NCBI GenBank assembly: GCA_963422685.1
Contig: OY730442.1
Coordinates: 1,860,001 to 1,924,000 of the forward strand
Origin: Spongiihabitans sp963422685
GTDB lineage: Bacteria > Pseudomonadota > Gammaproteobacteria > Arenicellales > Poriferihabitantaceae
Reading direction: 5' to 3'
DNA length: 64,000 bases
Shown here: positions 17,350 through 26,691 of the stretch, in pieces
Layout of the letters: each line of letters opens with the position of its first letter
How positions within the stretch are numbered: position 1 is the first letter of the stretch
Notes under the pieces: generated by a model
Told to the model about the DNA's origin: nothing
The model's input: only the letters and a program-made list of their open reading frames with translations
The model's database searches: none
Made by a program: the position numbers and the translations under genes

Positions 17350-18246
17350 ATGGGTCGAAACCTGCCGCCACCTGTCGCGCTGCGCGCATTTGAAGCTGCC
17401 GCCAGACACCTGAGTTTTACCCGTGCGGCCAATGAGTTAAACGTCACCCAGGCCGCGATCAGCCACCAGATCAAGGCGTTGGAGGAATATCTGCGCAGCG
17501 CATTGTTTGTGCGCATGACCCGCAAGCTGTTACTGACCAATGAAGGCCAGTCGCTTTATTCCATCGTCAGCGAATCGCTCAATAACATTGAAGAAATAAG
17601 CGAGCGGCTGCGCAGCGGAGCAGGAGATGAAATCCTGAACGTCAGTTTGACACCACACTTTTCTGCCAAGTGGTTGACCGTCCGGCTGAGTCGATTCTGG
17701 GCACTGCACCCGAACTATGATCTGCGGCTGCTGCATACCGCGCAACCGGGAAACTTTGATCAGGCCGGTGTGGACATCGCAATAAGCTGGGGCCAGGACA
17801 ACTGGTCTGAGCTGGACACCCGATTATTGCTGGCTGCCCGGGTCGTGCCGGTGTGCAGCCCAAAACTGATAACCGCAGAAAACCCTTTGGCCAGTGTGGC
17901 TGATCTGTATCGCCACATCCTGCTGCATGAAAACGACTACACCTTTTGGCGGGCATGGCTAAAACGCGCAGGCGTACAAAACGTCAATGTAAAACGGGGC
18001 TCTACCATGGACGATGCAAACGTAATTTTACAGGCAGCCATTGATGGACAGGGCATCGCCTTGGGCGCAGATATTCTGCTGCACGATGAGCTGGCATCAG
18101 GACGGTTGATCATGCCTTTTGACCCCGCCATGTCCATGCAGTATGCCTACTACATCCTGTTTAAGCCAGGCGCGCTGGAACGGCCAAAAATCAAGGCCTT
18201 TTACGACTGGCTCTTGACCGAAGCCGGACAGGATTCGAATCCCTGA
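17350..18246 (+). CDS. LysR-family regulator, GcvA-like
   Basis: Transcription factor of 298 residues. The N-terminal winged helix-turn-helix (LRAFEAAARHLSFTRAANELNVTQAAISHQIKALE region, residues 8-65) is of the GcvA subgroup, recognisable from ALRAFEAAARHLSFT and AISHQIK. It is followed by a LysR substrate-binding domain. It is divergent from the emrAB-like pair and begins next to a palindrome, the usual layout of a LysR activator of its neighbour. GcvA itself controls glycine cleavage, but no gcv genes are here, so its target is more likely the pump. The effector is unknown. The start at ATG 17350 has no clear Shine-Dalgarno sequence. Confidence 0.93.
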   Translation: MGRNLPPPVALRAFEAAARHLSFTRAANELNVTQAAISHQIKALEEYLRSALFVRMTRKLLLTNEGQSLYSIVSESLNNIEEISERLRSGAGDEILNVSLTPHFSAKWLTVRLSRFWALHPNYDLRLLHTAQPGNFDQAGVDIAISWGQDNWSELDTRLLLAARVVPVCSPKLITAENPLASVADLYRHILLHENDYTFWRAWLKRAGVQNVNVKRGSTMDDANVILQAAIDGQGIALGADILLHDELASGRLIMPFDPAMSMQYAYYILFKPGALERPKIKAFYDWLLTEAGQDSNP

Positions 18247-18509
18247 TACCTGTTTTGATACTTAAGCGAAGGTCTGAATAATTTCCTGCTGGAATTTCCA
18301 GGCTACAAAATCAATGGTCTGGCGCCATTAATTCTGGTGGTATGTTCCGGTACCGCAGGAACTCCTGAATTAATCAGAGATTCCCCAGATGATGCGGCCC
18401 GATCGCCCGATTGGGTATATTTTTTTACCAGTTTAATCCATGGCCTATGCCCCGAAGCGAACCTGTGGTAAAAGGTTTTGCGCCTGTTGCCCAAGAACAT
18501 TTCCAGCCA

Positions 18510-19817
18510 ATGAAATTTTTGATTTCCCCCTCTTCCGGCCTTGCAGGTCAACTGCAAGTGGCAGGGGATAAATCAATTTCGCATCGCGCGGTTATTTTCG
18601 GCGCCATCGCAAACGGAACCACTCGGGTCTCGCAAATTCTGCAAGGCGAAGATGTATTGGCAACCATGGCTGCTTTTCGTGCCATGGGAATTAACATTAT
18701 CCGGGTCGGCGGTGACCCCGCTGACAATGACTATGAAATACAGGGCAAAGGCCTGTACGGACTTCGCCCGCCCGGGCTGAGCCTTGATATGGGCAACTCG
18801 GGTACCGCGTTGCGGCTGCTGACCGGACTATTGAGCGCCCAACCCTGGAGCAGTCGGCTGTCTGGCGACGCCTCCCTCAATCAAAGGCCCATGGGTAGAA
18901 TTATCGATCCGCTCAGGTTAATGGGTGCGAATATTGCATCAGCGCAGGGCAACCCCCCTGTGCAAATTAACCCCGTCGGGCGCCTGAAGGGCATTCGGTA
19001 TACCACGCCGATGGCCTCCGCTCAGGTCAAATCGGCGCTGCTGCTGGCCGGGATGTATGCCGACGGCATCACATCGGTGACCGAACCGACCACGACCCGG
19101 GATCATACCGAACGCATGCTGGCCGGGTTTGGATATGCCGTGGAAATTGAGGGGCGGACGGTTTCGATCAAGGGCGGTGGCGAATTAACGGCCCGGCAAC
19201 TGACGGTGCCGGCTGATTTATCTTCAGCGGCGTTTTTTATTCTGGCAGCGCTGATAACGCCCGACAGCGAGCTGGTGTTAAAAAAAGTCGGGGTAAACCC
19301 GAGTCGCGATGGTGTGTTGACCATACTGAAACGGATGGGAGCACAGATTGAGCTGGTAAATCCATCCCGGGCGGGTGGCGAGCCGGTTGCAGACATCGTG
19401 GCAAAAACCTCTGAATTAACCGGCTGTGATGTGTGCGGGGACGATATTGCCCGGGCCATCGATGAAATTCCGGTCATCGCCGTGGCGGCCGCCTGCGCCC
19501 GGGGCATCACACGCATTGCCGACGCACAGGAATTACGGGTCAAGGAAAGCGACCGTATCCACAGCATGGTACATGGCCTTAAGGCGTTGGGCGTCAGGGT
19601 AGAAGAGCAGGCCGACGGGATGATCATTGCCGGCGGGAAACTGACCGAGGGCCGGGTGCATAGTTTTGATGATCACCGGATTGTCATGGCATTTTCCATG
19701 GCAGGGGCCGCAGCCAGTGGGCCAGTTGAGGTGCTGGATTGTAATAATGTCGCAACATCGTTTCCAGACTTTCACCAACTCGCGAGTCGATCGGGCATAA
19801 ATATTGTCGTTAATTGA
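18510..19817 (+). CDS. aroA: 3-phosphoshikimate 1-carboxyvinyltransferase (EPSP synthase)
   Basis: Sixth step of the shikimate pathway: joins phosphoenolpyruvate to shikimate-3-phosphate. From ATG 18510 the product is 435 residues and begins MKFLISPSSGLAGQLQVAGDKSISHR, the standard N terminus with the KSISHR substrate site. Further landmarks are MGNSGTALRLLTG, the LRVKESDRI motif and DDHRIVMAF. The frame is open back to 18411, but the extra 33 residues match nothing expected. The glyphosate-site loop here reads GNSGTALRL, in contrast to the GNAGTAMRP of E. coli, which suggests the class II (CP4-like) lineage common in pseudomonads. The cmk frame overlaps its 3' end. Confidence 0.96.
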   Translation: MKFLISPSSGLAGQLQVAGDKSISHRAVIFGAIANGTTRVSQILQGEDVLATMAAFRAMGINIIRVGGDPADNDYEIQGKGLYGLRPPGLSLDMGNSGTALRLLTGLLSAQPWSSRLSGDASLNQRPMGRIIDPLRLMGANIASAQGNPPVQINPVGRLKGIRYTTPMASAQVKSALLLAGMYADGITSVTEPTTTRDHTERMLAGFGYAVEIEGRTVSIKGGGELTARQLTVPADLSSAAFFILAALITPDSELVLKKVGVNPSRDGVLTILKRMGAQIELVNPSRAGGEPVADIVAKTSELTGCDVCGDDIARAIDEIPVIAVAAACARGITRIADAQELRVKESDRIHSMVHGLKALGVRVEEQADGMIIAGGKLTEGRVHSFDDHRIVMAFSMAGAAASGPVEVLDCNNVATSFPDFHQLASRSGINIVVN

Positions 19818-20526
19818 AGCCAGAACAAGCCCGCCGATAAATTCAGTGCCGGTTATTGCCATCGACGGCCCGAGTGGGTCGGGCAAGGGCACGGTGTCAT
19901 TGTCGATGGCGCGGCAACTGGGCTGGCATTATCTGGACAGCGGCGCTATTTATAGAGCGCTGGCGCTGGCGGCCGGTAAAAACAATATTGAATTATCCGA
20001 TGAACCGGCTTTAATAGACCTGACCGGGAATCTGGATATTGAATTTCGCAATGGCGCGGTCTGGTTATGCGGTGAAGAAATCGGCGACGAAATTCGCACC
20101 GAAGAGGCGGGGAAAAGGGCTTCCATGGTGGCGCCGATTCGCAGTGTCCGGGAAAAACTACTGGTCTGGCAAAGAAGCAGAGCGCAATTGCCAGGTTTGG
20201 TGGCGGATGGTCGTGATATGGGAACGGTGGTATTTCCCGGTGCATGCTGCAAAATATTCCTCATTGCCAGCGCCGAGGCGCGGGCGAAAAGGCGCTTTAA
20301 GCAGTTGAGAGACAAGGGTTTTGATGTTAGTATCCCACAGCTTTTCAGGGAGATATGCGAGCGCGATGCGCGTGATGCGAATCGAACCGTATCCCCTTTA
20401 AAACCGGCTGAGGATGCGATTGTGCTGGATACAACAAATTTGCATATTGAAGATGTTGTCGCGGCAGTAATGAGGCTGGTGCACCAGGCGATCAAAGCCG
20501 CAGTCGGATTAACCGGGAATGCGTAG
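19804..20526 (+). CDS. cmk: cytidylate kinase
   Basis: Phosphorylates CMP and dCMP with ATP. The product shows the P-loop GPSGSGKGT, LDSGAIYRALAL, the DGRDMGTVVFP lid-proximal motif and ERDARDANRTVSPL. The frame starts at TTG 19804, overlapping aroA by 14 bp and giving 240 residues; a GTG at 19846 would give 226, close to E. coli Cmk (227). No ribosome binding site decides between them. The aroA-cmk-rpsA-ihfB order is the standard gammaproteobacterial one. A terminator-like hairpin follows the stop codon. Confidence 0.96.
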   Translation: MSLIEARTSPPINSVPVIAIDGPSGSGKGTVSLSMARQLGWHYLDSGAIYRALALAAGKNNIELSDEPALIDLTGNLDIEFRNGAVWLCGEEIGDEIRTEEAGKRASMVAPIRSVREKLLVWQRSRAQLPGLVADGRDMGTVVFPGACCKIFLIASAEARAKRRFKQLRDKGFDVSIPQLFREICERDARDANRTVSPLKPAEDAIVLDTTNLHIEDVVAAVMRLVHQAIKAAVGLTGNA

Positions 20527-20559
20527 TTGATTCAACAACCGGTCGAAAAGCATAAGGTG

Positions 20560-20586
20560 AATAATCCCCCGGGATTATTTTGTATT
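20560..20586 (+). terminator. intrinsic terminator after cmk
   Basis: AATAATCCC and GGGATTATT form a perfect 9-bp inverted repeat with a 2-bp centre (so a tetraloop in RNA), followed by TTTTGTATTT. It lies 34 bp after the cmk stop and about 170 bp before rpsA, so rpsA is probably driven mainly from its own promoter in the gap that follows. Confidence 0.6.
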
Positions 20587-20753
20587 TAACTATTTATCGT
20601 TTTTTACGAAAGCGCCTGTCGTTATTGTCGGCAGTCTTGCCATCATACCCCTCAAGATAATCCCTCGGACTATACATATTACGGCAGGCGTTATCGGGTG
20701 GCGGTTGCGGACGGGGTCATTAGGGAACAGGCGTGAATTATTTATTATGACTG

Positions 20754-22436
20754 ATGACTGAAAATTTTGCGGAATTACTAGAAGAAACAGAGCGCCAGGC
20801 GCGGGTGGTTATGCGTCCTGATGAATTGATTATGGCCTATGTGATCGAGGCCAATGATGACTATGTCAACGTTGACGTCGGCCTGAAATCTGATGCCGAG
20901 ATCCCCGCAGACGAATTCAAAAATCCGGCGGGAGAACTGACTGTCAAGGCCGGCGACCAGGTTGAGGTGAGTCTGGTCGCCGTGGATGATGGAACCGGCT
21001 GCACGAAAGTATCCCGGGAACGCGCCATGCGCATCCGGGCCTGGAGTGAGCTTGCCGCAGCCGAGGAGAATGGCGACATTGTCAGCGGTGTGATTACAGG
21101 CCGGGTCAAGGGCGGATTTACCGTTGATGTAAGCGGATTGCGGGCTTTCCTGCCGGGTTCGCTGGTGGACGTGCGTCCGGTCAAGGATTCTGCCTGTATC
21201 GAAGGCCGTGAACTGGACTTCAAGATTATCAAACTTGATCAGGCGCGCAACAATATAGTGGTTTCAAGGCGCGCCATCGTTGAAAACGAACTCAGCGAAG
21301 AACGGGATAAATTACTCGATACCCTTGAAGAAGGCCAGGTGGTCAAGGGCGTGGTCAAGAATTTGACCGAATACGGTGCATTCGTAAATCTCGGCGGACT
21401 GGATGGATTGCTGCATATTACTGATTTGGCCTGGAAAAGAGTCAAGCATCCTTCGGAAGTATTGACTGTCGGCGATGAAATTGAAGCCAGAGTACTTAAA
21501 TTTGACAAAGAGCAATGCCGCGTTTCCCTCGGACTTAAACAACTGGGCCAGGATCCATGGCTGGATTTGGTGCGTCGCTACCCTGTCGGTGCCCGGGTTT
21601 TCGGAAAGGTAACCAACCTGACCGACTATGGTGCGTTTGTCGAGCTGGAAGAAGGGGTGGAAGGGCTGGTGCATTTATCGGAAATGGACTGGACCAACAA
21701 AAATATTCATCCTGGCAAAATTTGCCATGTTGGTGATGAAGTTGAGATCATGGTGCTGGACATTGATTCAGGCAGACGCCGTATTTCCCTGGGCATCAAA
21801 CAATGTCGTCCCAACCCCTGGGAAGAGTTTGCATTAACCTACAAAAAAGGCGACACCCTGACCGGCAATATTCGATCGGTAACCGATTTTGGTGTGTTCG
21901 TCGGGGTTGATGGCGGCATCGACGGGCTGGTTCATCTTTCTGATCTTTCCTGGCAAAAAACCGGCGGAGAAGTTATTACCGACTATAAAAAAGGCGACGA
22001 GCTCACCGTGGTGGTTCTGGCTGTGGATGCCGCACGGGAAAGAATTTCATTAAGTCTCAAACAGGTTACAGAGGACCCGTTCCTGACCTATGTTGCGGAA
22101 AATGGCAAGGGCAGCCTGGTGTCGGGAGTGGTGAAAGAAGTGACCGCCAAAGGTGCCACGATTGAACTCATGCCGGGCGTTGAGGGCTATCTGCGTGTTG
22201 CGGAAATTTCCCGGGAGCGTATCGAAGACGCCACCAGGGCACTCAATGAAGGGGATGCAATTAAAGCTAAAATAACCAGTATTGAACGCAAAGATCGTAA
22301 AATATCGTTATCTGTCAAAATGCGCGATATGGAAGTTGAGGAACAGGCGGCGCAGGAATATTCCCGGGAATCCAATATCAGCGGCACCACGCTGGGCGAT
22401 AAATTGAAAGAGGAATTGAAAAAACAATCTTCCTGA
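20754..22436 (+). CDS. rpsA: 30S ribosomal protein S1
   Basis: Binds mRNA and helps unfold it on the small subunit. The 560-residue product has six S1 (OB-fold) repeats. Domains 3-6 show the repeated G-x-(V/I)-x-x-(V/L)-T-x-(Y/F)-G-A/V-F-V pattern (NLTEYGAFVNLGGLDGLLH, NLTDYGAFVELEEGVEGLVH, SVTDFGVFVGVDGGIDGLVH). The length matches E. coli S1 (557). The N terminus reads MTENFAELLEETERQARV. It starts after a 167-bp leader that follows the cmk terminator. The ihfB gene begins 1 bp after its stop codon. Confidence 0.98.
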   Translation: MTENFAELLEETERQARVVMRPDELIMAYVIEANDDYVNVDVGLKSDAEIPADEFKNPAGELTVKAGDQVEVSLVAVDDGTGCTKVSRERAMRIRAWSELAAAEENGDIVSGVITGRVKGGFTVDVSGLRAFLPGSLVDVRPVKDSACIEGRELDFKIIKLDQARNNIVVSRRAIVENELSEERDKLLDTLEEGQVVKGVVKNLTEYGAFVNLGGLDGLLHITDLAWKRVKHPSEVLTVGDEIEARVLKFDKEQCRVSLGLKQLGQDPWLDLVRRYPVGARVFGKVTNLTDYGAFVELEEGVEGLVHLSEMDWTNKNIHPGKICHVGDEVEIMVLDIDSGRRRISLGIKQCRPNPWEEFALTYKKGDTLTGNIRSVTDFGVFVGVDGGIDGLVHLSDLSWQKTGGEVITDYKKGDELTVVVLAVDAARERISLSLKQVTEDPFLTYVAENGKGSLVSGVVKEVTAKGATIELMPGVEGYLRVAEISRERIEDATRALNEGDAIKAKITSIERKDRKISLSVKMRDMEVEEQAAQEYSRESNISGTTLGDKLKEELKKQSS

Positions 22437-22437
22437 T

Positions 22438-22776
22438 ATGTCGTCAGAGGATGAAAACCAGTTTGCACCACCAACGTTGACCAAGTCGGAACTGATCGCT
22501 TATATCAGTTCTGATCAACCCCGGCTTTCTGAAACTGATGTGGAGTTCGCGGTCAACAGCATTCTGGAGCGAATGGTAAACGCACTTGCCCATGGTGAGC
22601 GGATTGAAATTCGGGGATTCGGCAGCATGACTTTGCACTATCGGCCGCCACGGGTAGGCCGCAATCCAAAAACCGGTGAGCAGGTTTATGTTCCCGAGAA
22701 GTACGTGCCCCATTTCAAACCCGGTGCAGATCTGCGCAGGCGTGTAAATACCGGAAATTTACCACCAATAAGATGA
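22438..22776 (+). CDS. ihfB: integration host factor subunit beta
   Basis: DNA-bending HU/IHF-family protein, 112 residues, partner of IhfA in nucleoid structure, replication and recombination. It shows TKSELIAYIS, ERIEIRGFGSMTLHYRPPRVGRNPKTGE with the intercalating beta-arm proline, and a C-terminal helix. About 12 extra N-terminal residues (SSEDENQFAPP) precede the usual start, so an internal start is possible but no Met is available before the helix. It overlaps lapA by 4 bp. Confidence 0.97.
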   Translation: MSSEDENQFAPPTLTKSELIAYISSDQPRLSETDVEFAVNSILERMVNALAHGERIEIRGFGSMTLHYRPPRVGRNPKTGEQVYVPEKYVPHFKPGADLRRRVNTGNLPPIR

Positions 22777-23033
22777 TGAAGTTTCTCTATGCTCTGGTCG
22801 TTGTCATAACAGTTTTTCTGGGACTTACCTTTACCTATATGAACAACCAGGCGGTGGAATTGCACTATTTTTCTGGTCGTGCCGTAATAAATTTGCCTTT
22901 GCTGCTGTTATGCACGCTGGTGCTGGGCGTATTTGCAGGATTTTTGGCCAGTATATGGTCATCGTTGAAAGTACGACGAAATCTGTGGCGAGCTAAAAAA
23001 CACCTCAAGGATCTGGAATCCGGTGATCTGTAG
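22773..23033 (+). CDS. lapA: lipopolysaccharide assembly protein A (DUF1049)
   Basis: Small inner-membrane protein of 86 residues with two transmembrane segments (about 3-22 and 40-62), the LapA/YciS pattern. LapA works with LapB and YejM to tune LpxC turnover and LPS assembly. Landmarks are the FTYMNNQAVELHYFSG loop between the helices and a basic/amphipathic C-terminal tail (KVRRNLWRAKKHLKDLE). It overlaps ihfB by 4 bp and is followed by lapB after 130 bp. Confidence 0.93.
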   Translation: MMKFLYALVVVITVFLGLTFTYMNNQAVELHYFSGRAVINLPLLLLCTLVLGVFAGFLASIWSSLKVRRNLWRAKKHLKDLESGDL

Positions 23034-23163
23034 CCCGGGCTGGAAAATTTTGTTCGCGCGCAAGTCATTATCGCCAGGCTTTGTATATGGATCGCATAAT
23101 CAATTGGATGGCAGTATGCTGACAGATTCGGGCCGGCCCCGCTAACTATTACTTACATTCGTT

Positions 23164-24357
23164 ATGGATCCAGTCTGGTTATTGCTGCTATTGCCAATTG
23201 CCGCCGCAGGCGGGTGGTTAATGGCTGCCTATGACAAGTCCGGGGCTTCCAGAGCGGATGATTTGCCTGAGGCCTATTTTAAGGGCCTGAGTTTTTTGCT
23301 CAATGAACAACCCGACAAAGCGTTGCGTGTATTTCTCGAAGTAGTCGAAGTGGACCAGGAAACCATAGAGATGCACATGGCTTTGGGCAATCTGTTTCGG
23401 CGTCGCGGGGAAGTGGAGCGTGCCACCCACATCCACCAGAACCTGGTGGCACGGCCAGACCTGGATGAAAGTTTACGCTCGCTGGCCTTGTTTGAACTGG
23501 CGCAGGATTACTTTAAAGCCGGGTTGCTGGACCGGGCCGAGAATCTGTTTCAGTCGCTGCAGCAGGTCCCGGAATACGAGGAGCAGGCCAATCAGTTTCT
23601 GTTGCAAGTATATGACCAGGAGAAAGAATGGCAAAAGGCGATTCTTGCTGCTGAGCAACTTGACCGCCTGTGCGATCAGGATTTTTCCAAAACCATCGCG
23701 CACTATTATTGTGAACTCGCAGAGCTCGCAATCACCGGGGGCGACAACCAGACCGCAGAGAAATACCTGGAATCCGCCCTGCGCAATGATGCGCATTGTA
23801 TTCGCGCCGTGATTCAATCCGGGCGGCTCGCGGCAACGCGCGGCAACCATGCCAATGCCGTGATGATATGGCGCGGACTGGAGTATTGGGCGCCGGAGGC
23901 CCTGGGAGAGGTGGTCGGCCATATTTCCAATAGTTATGATGTTTTAAACGACCATCGTTCGTTTAAAAAATTTCTCGAATCCGCTTTGGACAAGAACCCT
24001 GACCCGCGGATCATTGCCATGCTGGTGAATTTGACCGGCCGGGATCAAGGCAAACAAGCAGGTCAATCGCTGTTGCTGGATTTGGTGCGAAGGCACCCCA
24101 GTCTGGAAAGCGTATACCAGTTGATCAAGAGTCGAACCCGGGAACCGGTTTTGAATAAACAGGACAAAGACTTTTTATTGCTGGCTGATTTATTGTCAGA
24201 TGTCATCCAAACCGGGCGAAATTACCATTGTCGGCAATGCGGATTCCAAAGCAATTCACTGCATTGGCAATGTCCTGGCTGCAAGGGCTGGGGAACTGTT
24301 CAGCGACATTCAGGGAGTAAATCCAGCCTGTCGCAAAAGCTCCACCCAGCCGGTTAG
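23164..24357 (+). CDS. lapB: lipopolysaccharide assembly protein B
   Basis: Inner-membrane-anchored TPR protein (397 residues; E. coli LapB 389) that recruits LpxC to FtsH and so limits lipid A synthesis. One N-terminal membrane helix (WLLLLLPIAAAGGWLMA) is followed by the YFKGLSFLLNEQPDKAL repeat start and a series of TPR motifs. The C-terminal rubredoxin-like zinc site has two CxxC pairs (CRQCG and CPGCKGWGT). It sits after lapA as usual. The LPS and nucleotide-sugar genes that follow make functional sense with it. Confidence 0.96.
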   Translation: MDPVWLLLLLPIAAAGGWLMAAYDKSGASRADDLPEAYFKGLSFLLNEQPDKALRVFLEVVEVDQETIEMHMALGNLFRRRGEVERATHIHQNLVARPDLDESLRSLALFELAQDYFKAGLLDRAENLFQSLQQVPEYEEQANQFLLQVYDQEKEWQKAILAAEQLDRLCDQDFSKTIAHYYCELAELAITGGDNQTAEKYLESALRNDAHCIRAVIQSGRLAATRGNHANAVMIWRGLEYWAPEALGEVVGHISNSYDVLNDHRSFKKFLESALDKNPDPRIIAMLVNLTGRDQGKQAGQSLLLDLVRRHPSLESVYQLIKSRTREPVLNKQDKDFLLLADLLSDVIQTGRNYHCRQCGFQSNSLHWQCPGCKGWGTVQRHSGSKSSLSQKLHPAG

Positions 24358-24404
24358 CCGGCTTTGGTCTTGCCGAACCGGTTGGCAGCTAAAAACATTC
24401 TGGT

Positions 24405-25754
24405 ATGAAAAAATATTCAGCGATCAATATTACCGTGGTGGGCACCGGGTATGTTGGTCTGGTTTCGGGTGCGTGTTTGTCAGAAGTGGGTAACAACGTG
24501 CTGTGTGTGGATACGAATCAAAACAAGATTGAGCGGTTAGGAAATGGCGTTATACCGATCTACGAGCCCGGGCTGGAAACCTTGGTATCCGGCAATATCG
24601 CCGCAGGTCGATTGGGTTTTACCACCTCCATTGAGCAGGGTGTTGCACATGGCGAAGTGATATTTATCGCCGTGGGCACGCCACCGGATGAGGATGGGTC
24701 GGCGGATTTGCAGTACGTGATGCAGGTTGCACAATCCATCGGCGAAGCAATCCGCGATTTTCGCGTGGTAGTGACCAAGTCCACGGTGCCAGTCGGAACA
24801 GCGGCGATGGTCAAGGCCAGGATTAACCAGGCTCTGGAAAAAAGAGGCGCCGATGTGGAGTTTAGCGTGGCGTTCAACCCCGAGTTTTTAAAAGAGGGTG
24901 CGGCGGTTGGAGACTTTATGAAGCCGGATCGTATTGTTATTGGTGTTGAGGACGACAAGGCGCTGGAAATTCTGCGCACATTGTATGCGCCGTTTAATCG
25001 CAACCATGAACGCCTGATAGTGATGGATATTCCTTCGGCTGAATTGACCAAATATGCCGCCAATGCAATGCTGGCGACAAAAATTTCATTCATGAATGAA
25101 ATGTCGAACCTGGCCGACCGGCTGGGTGCGGATATCGAAGCGGTACGACGCGGCATTGGCGCGGACAGCCGGATCGGTTACGACTTTATTTATCCAGGCT
25201 GCGGCTATGGCGGTTCATGTTTTCCAAAAGATGTGCAGTCCTTGCGCCGCACCGCAAAATCTGTGCACTATGACGCGAGAATTCTGGGCGCTGTGGAAGC
25301 GGTGAACGAGGATCAAAAATGCGTACCCATAAATAAAATCGTTGATCATTTTGGCGAGAACCTGAACGGCATGAAGTTTGCGATCTGGGGGCTTTCCTAT
25401 AAACCGGATACGGATGACATGCGTAACGCGCCAAGCCGGGTGATTATCGAGGCGTTATGGCATCGGGGAGCGAGGGTTCAGGCCTTCGACCCGGTGGCCA
25501 CCGACGAGGCAAAGCGCATTTATGGTGCGCGTGCGGACCTGACATTATTTAATGACAGCCCGTACCGTGCATTGCAGGGCGTGGATTGCCTTGTAGTGGT
25601 GACCGAGTGGCGATTGTTTCGTGGCGCGGACATGAACAAAATAAGGTCGGTGATGCGCGGCAACGTCATCGTTGATGGCCGCAATATTTTTCCTCCTGAA
25701 GCGGTGACGGAATCCGGCTTTATCTATTATGGAATCGGTCGACCGCAATATTGA
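24405..25754 (+). CDS. UDP-glucose 6-dehydrogenase
   Basis: Oxidises UDP-glucose to UDP-glucuronate with two NAD+, supplying uronic acids for surface polysaccharide. The 449-residue product has the Rossmann motif GTGYVGLVSGACL, the AVGTPPDEDGSADL loop, and the catalytic Cys in GCGYGGSCFPKD (about residue 265). The C-terminal SYKPDTDDMRNAPS is the UDP-binding signature of the TuaD/Ugd type. It starts the envelope-sugar cluster 47 bp after lapB and overlaps the heptose kinase gene by 26 bp. Confidence 0.95.
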   Translation: MKKYSAINITVVGTGYVGLVSGACLSEVGNNVLCVDTNQNKIERLGNGVIPIYEPGLETLVSGNIAAGRLGFTTSIEQGVAHGEVIFIAVGTPPDEDGSADLQYVMQVAQSIGEAIRDFRVVVTKSTVPVGTAAMVKARINQALEKRGADVEFSVAFNPEFLKEGAAVGDFMKPDRIVIGVEDDKALEILRTLYAPFNRNHERLIVMDIPSAELTKYAANAMLATKISFMNEMSNLADRLGADIEAVRRGIGADSRIGYDFIYPGCGYGGSCFPKDVQSLRRTAKSVHYDARILGAVEAVNEDQKCVPINKIVDHFGENLNGMKFAIWGLSYKPDTDDMRNAPSRVIIEALWHRGARVQAFDPVATDEAKRIYGARADLTLFNDSPYRALQGVDCLVVVTEWRLFRGADMNKIRSVMRGNVIVDGRNIFPPEAVTESGFIYYGIGRPQY

Positions 25755-26691
25755 AAAATTGTCCAGCGCCAGGGTTCTGGTGGTGGGAGATGTGATGCTG
25801 GACCGGTACTGGTTTGGCGATGTCAGGCGCATATCACCAGAAGCGCCGGTGCCCGTTGTGTCGGTGACTGCAACCAGCGAAAGGCTGGGGGGCGCCGGCA
25901 ATGTGGCGCGAAATATCACCGCGCTGGGTGGGGTATGCACTTTGCTCGGAGTCATAGGCGATGACGAAGCAGGTCGAAGTGTGGCCGCAATTTCCAGGGA
26001 TTCTCAGGTTATCGCGGCGCTCGAAACAGACCGCACCATAAAAACCACAATCAAGCTGCGCGTGGTTTGCAAAAATCAGCAATTGTTGCGTGCCGATTTT
26101 GAAAACAAACCCGACCCATCGGTTATCGAAAAGTTATTGGTGAAGTATGAGCGCCTGATTCCGGCGCATGATGTTGTCATTCTGTCGGATTACGGAAAAG
26201 GCGGGCTGGGGGAAATCGCGCAATGGATGCAGATTGCCAAAAGCCATGGTAGGCCGATATTGATTGACCCGAAGGGCAATGATTATTCCCGATACCACGG
26301 CGCAACCATGATAACGCCGAATCTGGCGGAATTTGAAGCGGCTGCCGGAGTCGGACCGGCAGATGCTCTGGCAGGGCGGGCGCAGTCGCTGATTGCCAGA
26401 CATGGGCTGGACAGTTTATTGATTACCCTGAGTGATAAAGGTATGCAATTATTTCAACGGCATGGCAAGCCGGTTTATATGCCCGCCAGGAGCCGCGAGG
26501 TTTATGATGTCAGCGGCGCCGGGGATACCGTGATAGCGGTGATGGCCATGGCGTTATCCGCTGGCCTGTCCAGACCGGCCGGCATGGCATTGGCTAATAG
26601 TGCGGCGGGCGTGGTTATTGCAAAACTGGGCACTGCGGCCATTGACCGGGAAGAATTAAGGGCGGCAATTAAACAGGATTACCGGGCATGA
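25729..26691 (+). CDS. rfaE1: D-glycero-beta-D-manno-heptose-7-phosphate kinase
   Basis: PfkB-family kinase (320 residues) that phosphorylates heptose-7-phosphate at C1 for the LPS inner core. It shows GDVMLDRYWFGDVRRISPEAPVPVV, the GGAGNVARN motif and the catalytic VSGAGDTV near the C terminus. It matches only the kinase half of E. coli HldE; the adenylyltransferase half (rfaE2) is absent and must be encoded elsewhere. It overlaps the upstream dehydrogenase by 26 bp and the downstream epimerase by 4 bp, so all three are probably one operon. Confidence 0.94.
   Translation: MESVDRNIEKLSSARVLVVGDVMLDRYWFGDVRRISPEAPVPVVSVTATSERLGGAGNVARNITALGGVCTLLGVIGDDEAGRSVAAISRDSQVIAALETDRTIKTTIKLRVVCKNQQLLRADFENKPDPSVIEKLLVKYERLIPAHDVVILSDYGKGGLGEIAQWMQIAKSHGRPILIDPKGNDYSRYHGATMITPNLAEFEAAAGVGPADALAGRAQSLIARHGLDSLLITLSDKGMQLFQRHGKPVYMPARSREVYDVSGAGDTVIAVMAMALSAGLSRPAGMALANSAAGVVIAKLGTAAIDREELRAAIKQDYRA

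Noticed and set aside
18228..18245. TTCGAATCC resembling a tRNA T-arm
   Set aside because: It lies at the coding end of the LysR gene and no acceptor or anticodon stem can be drawn around it.
20637..20676. TTGCCA and TATACA as an rpsA promoter
   Set aside because: The spacing is 28 bp, too long for a sigma-70 promoter; a promoter is expected in this gap but I cannot place it.
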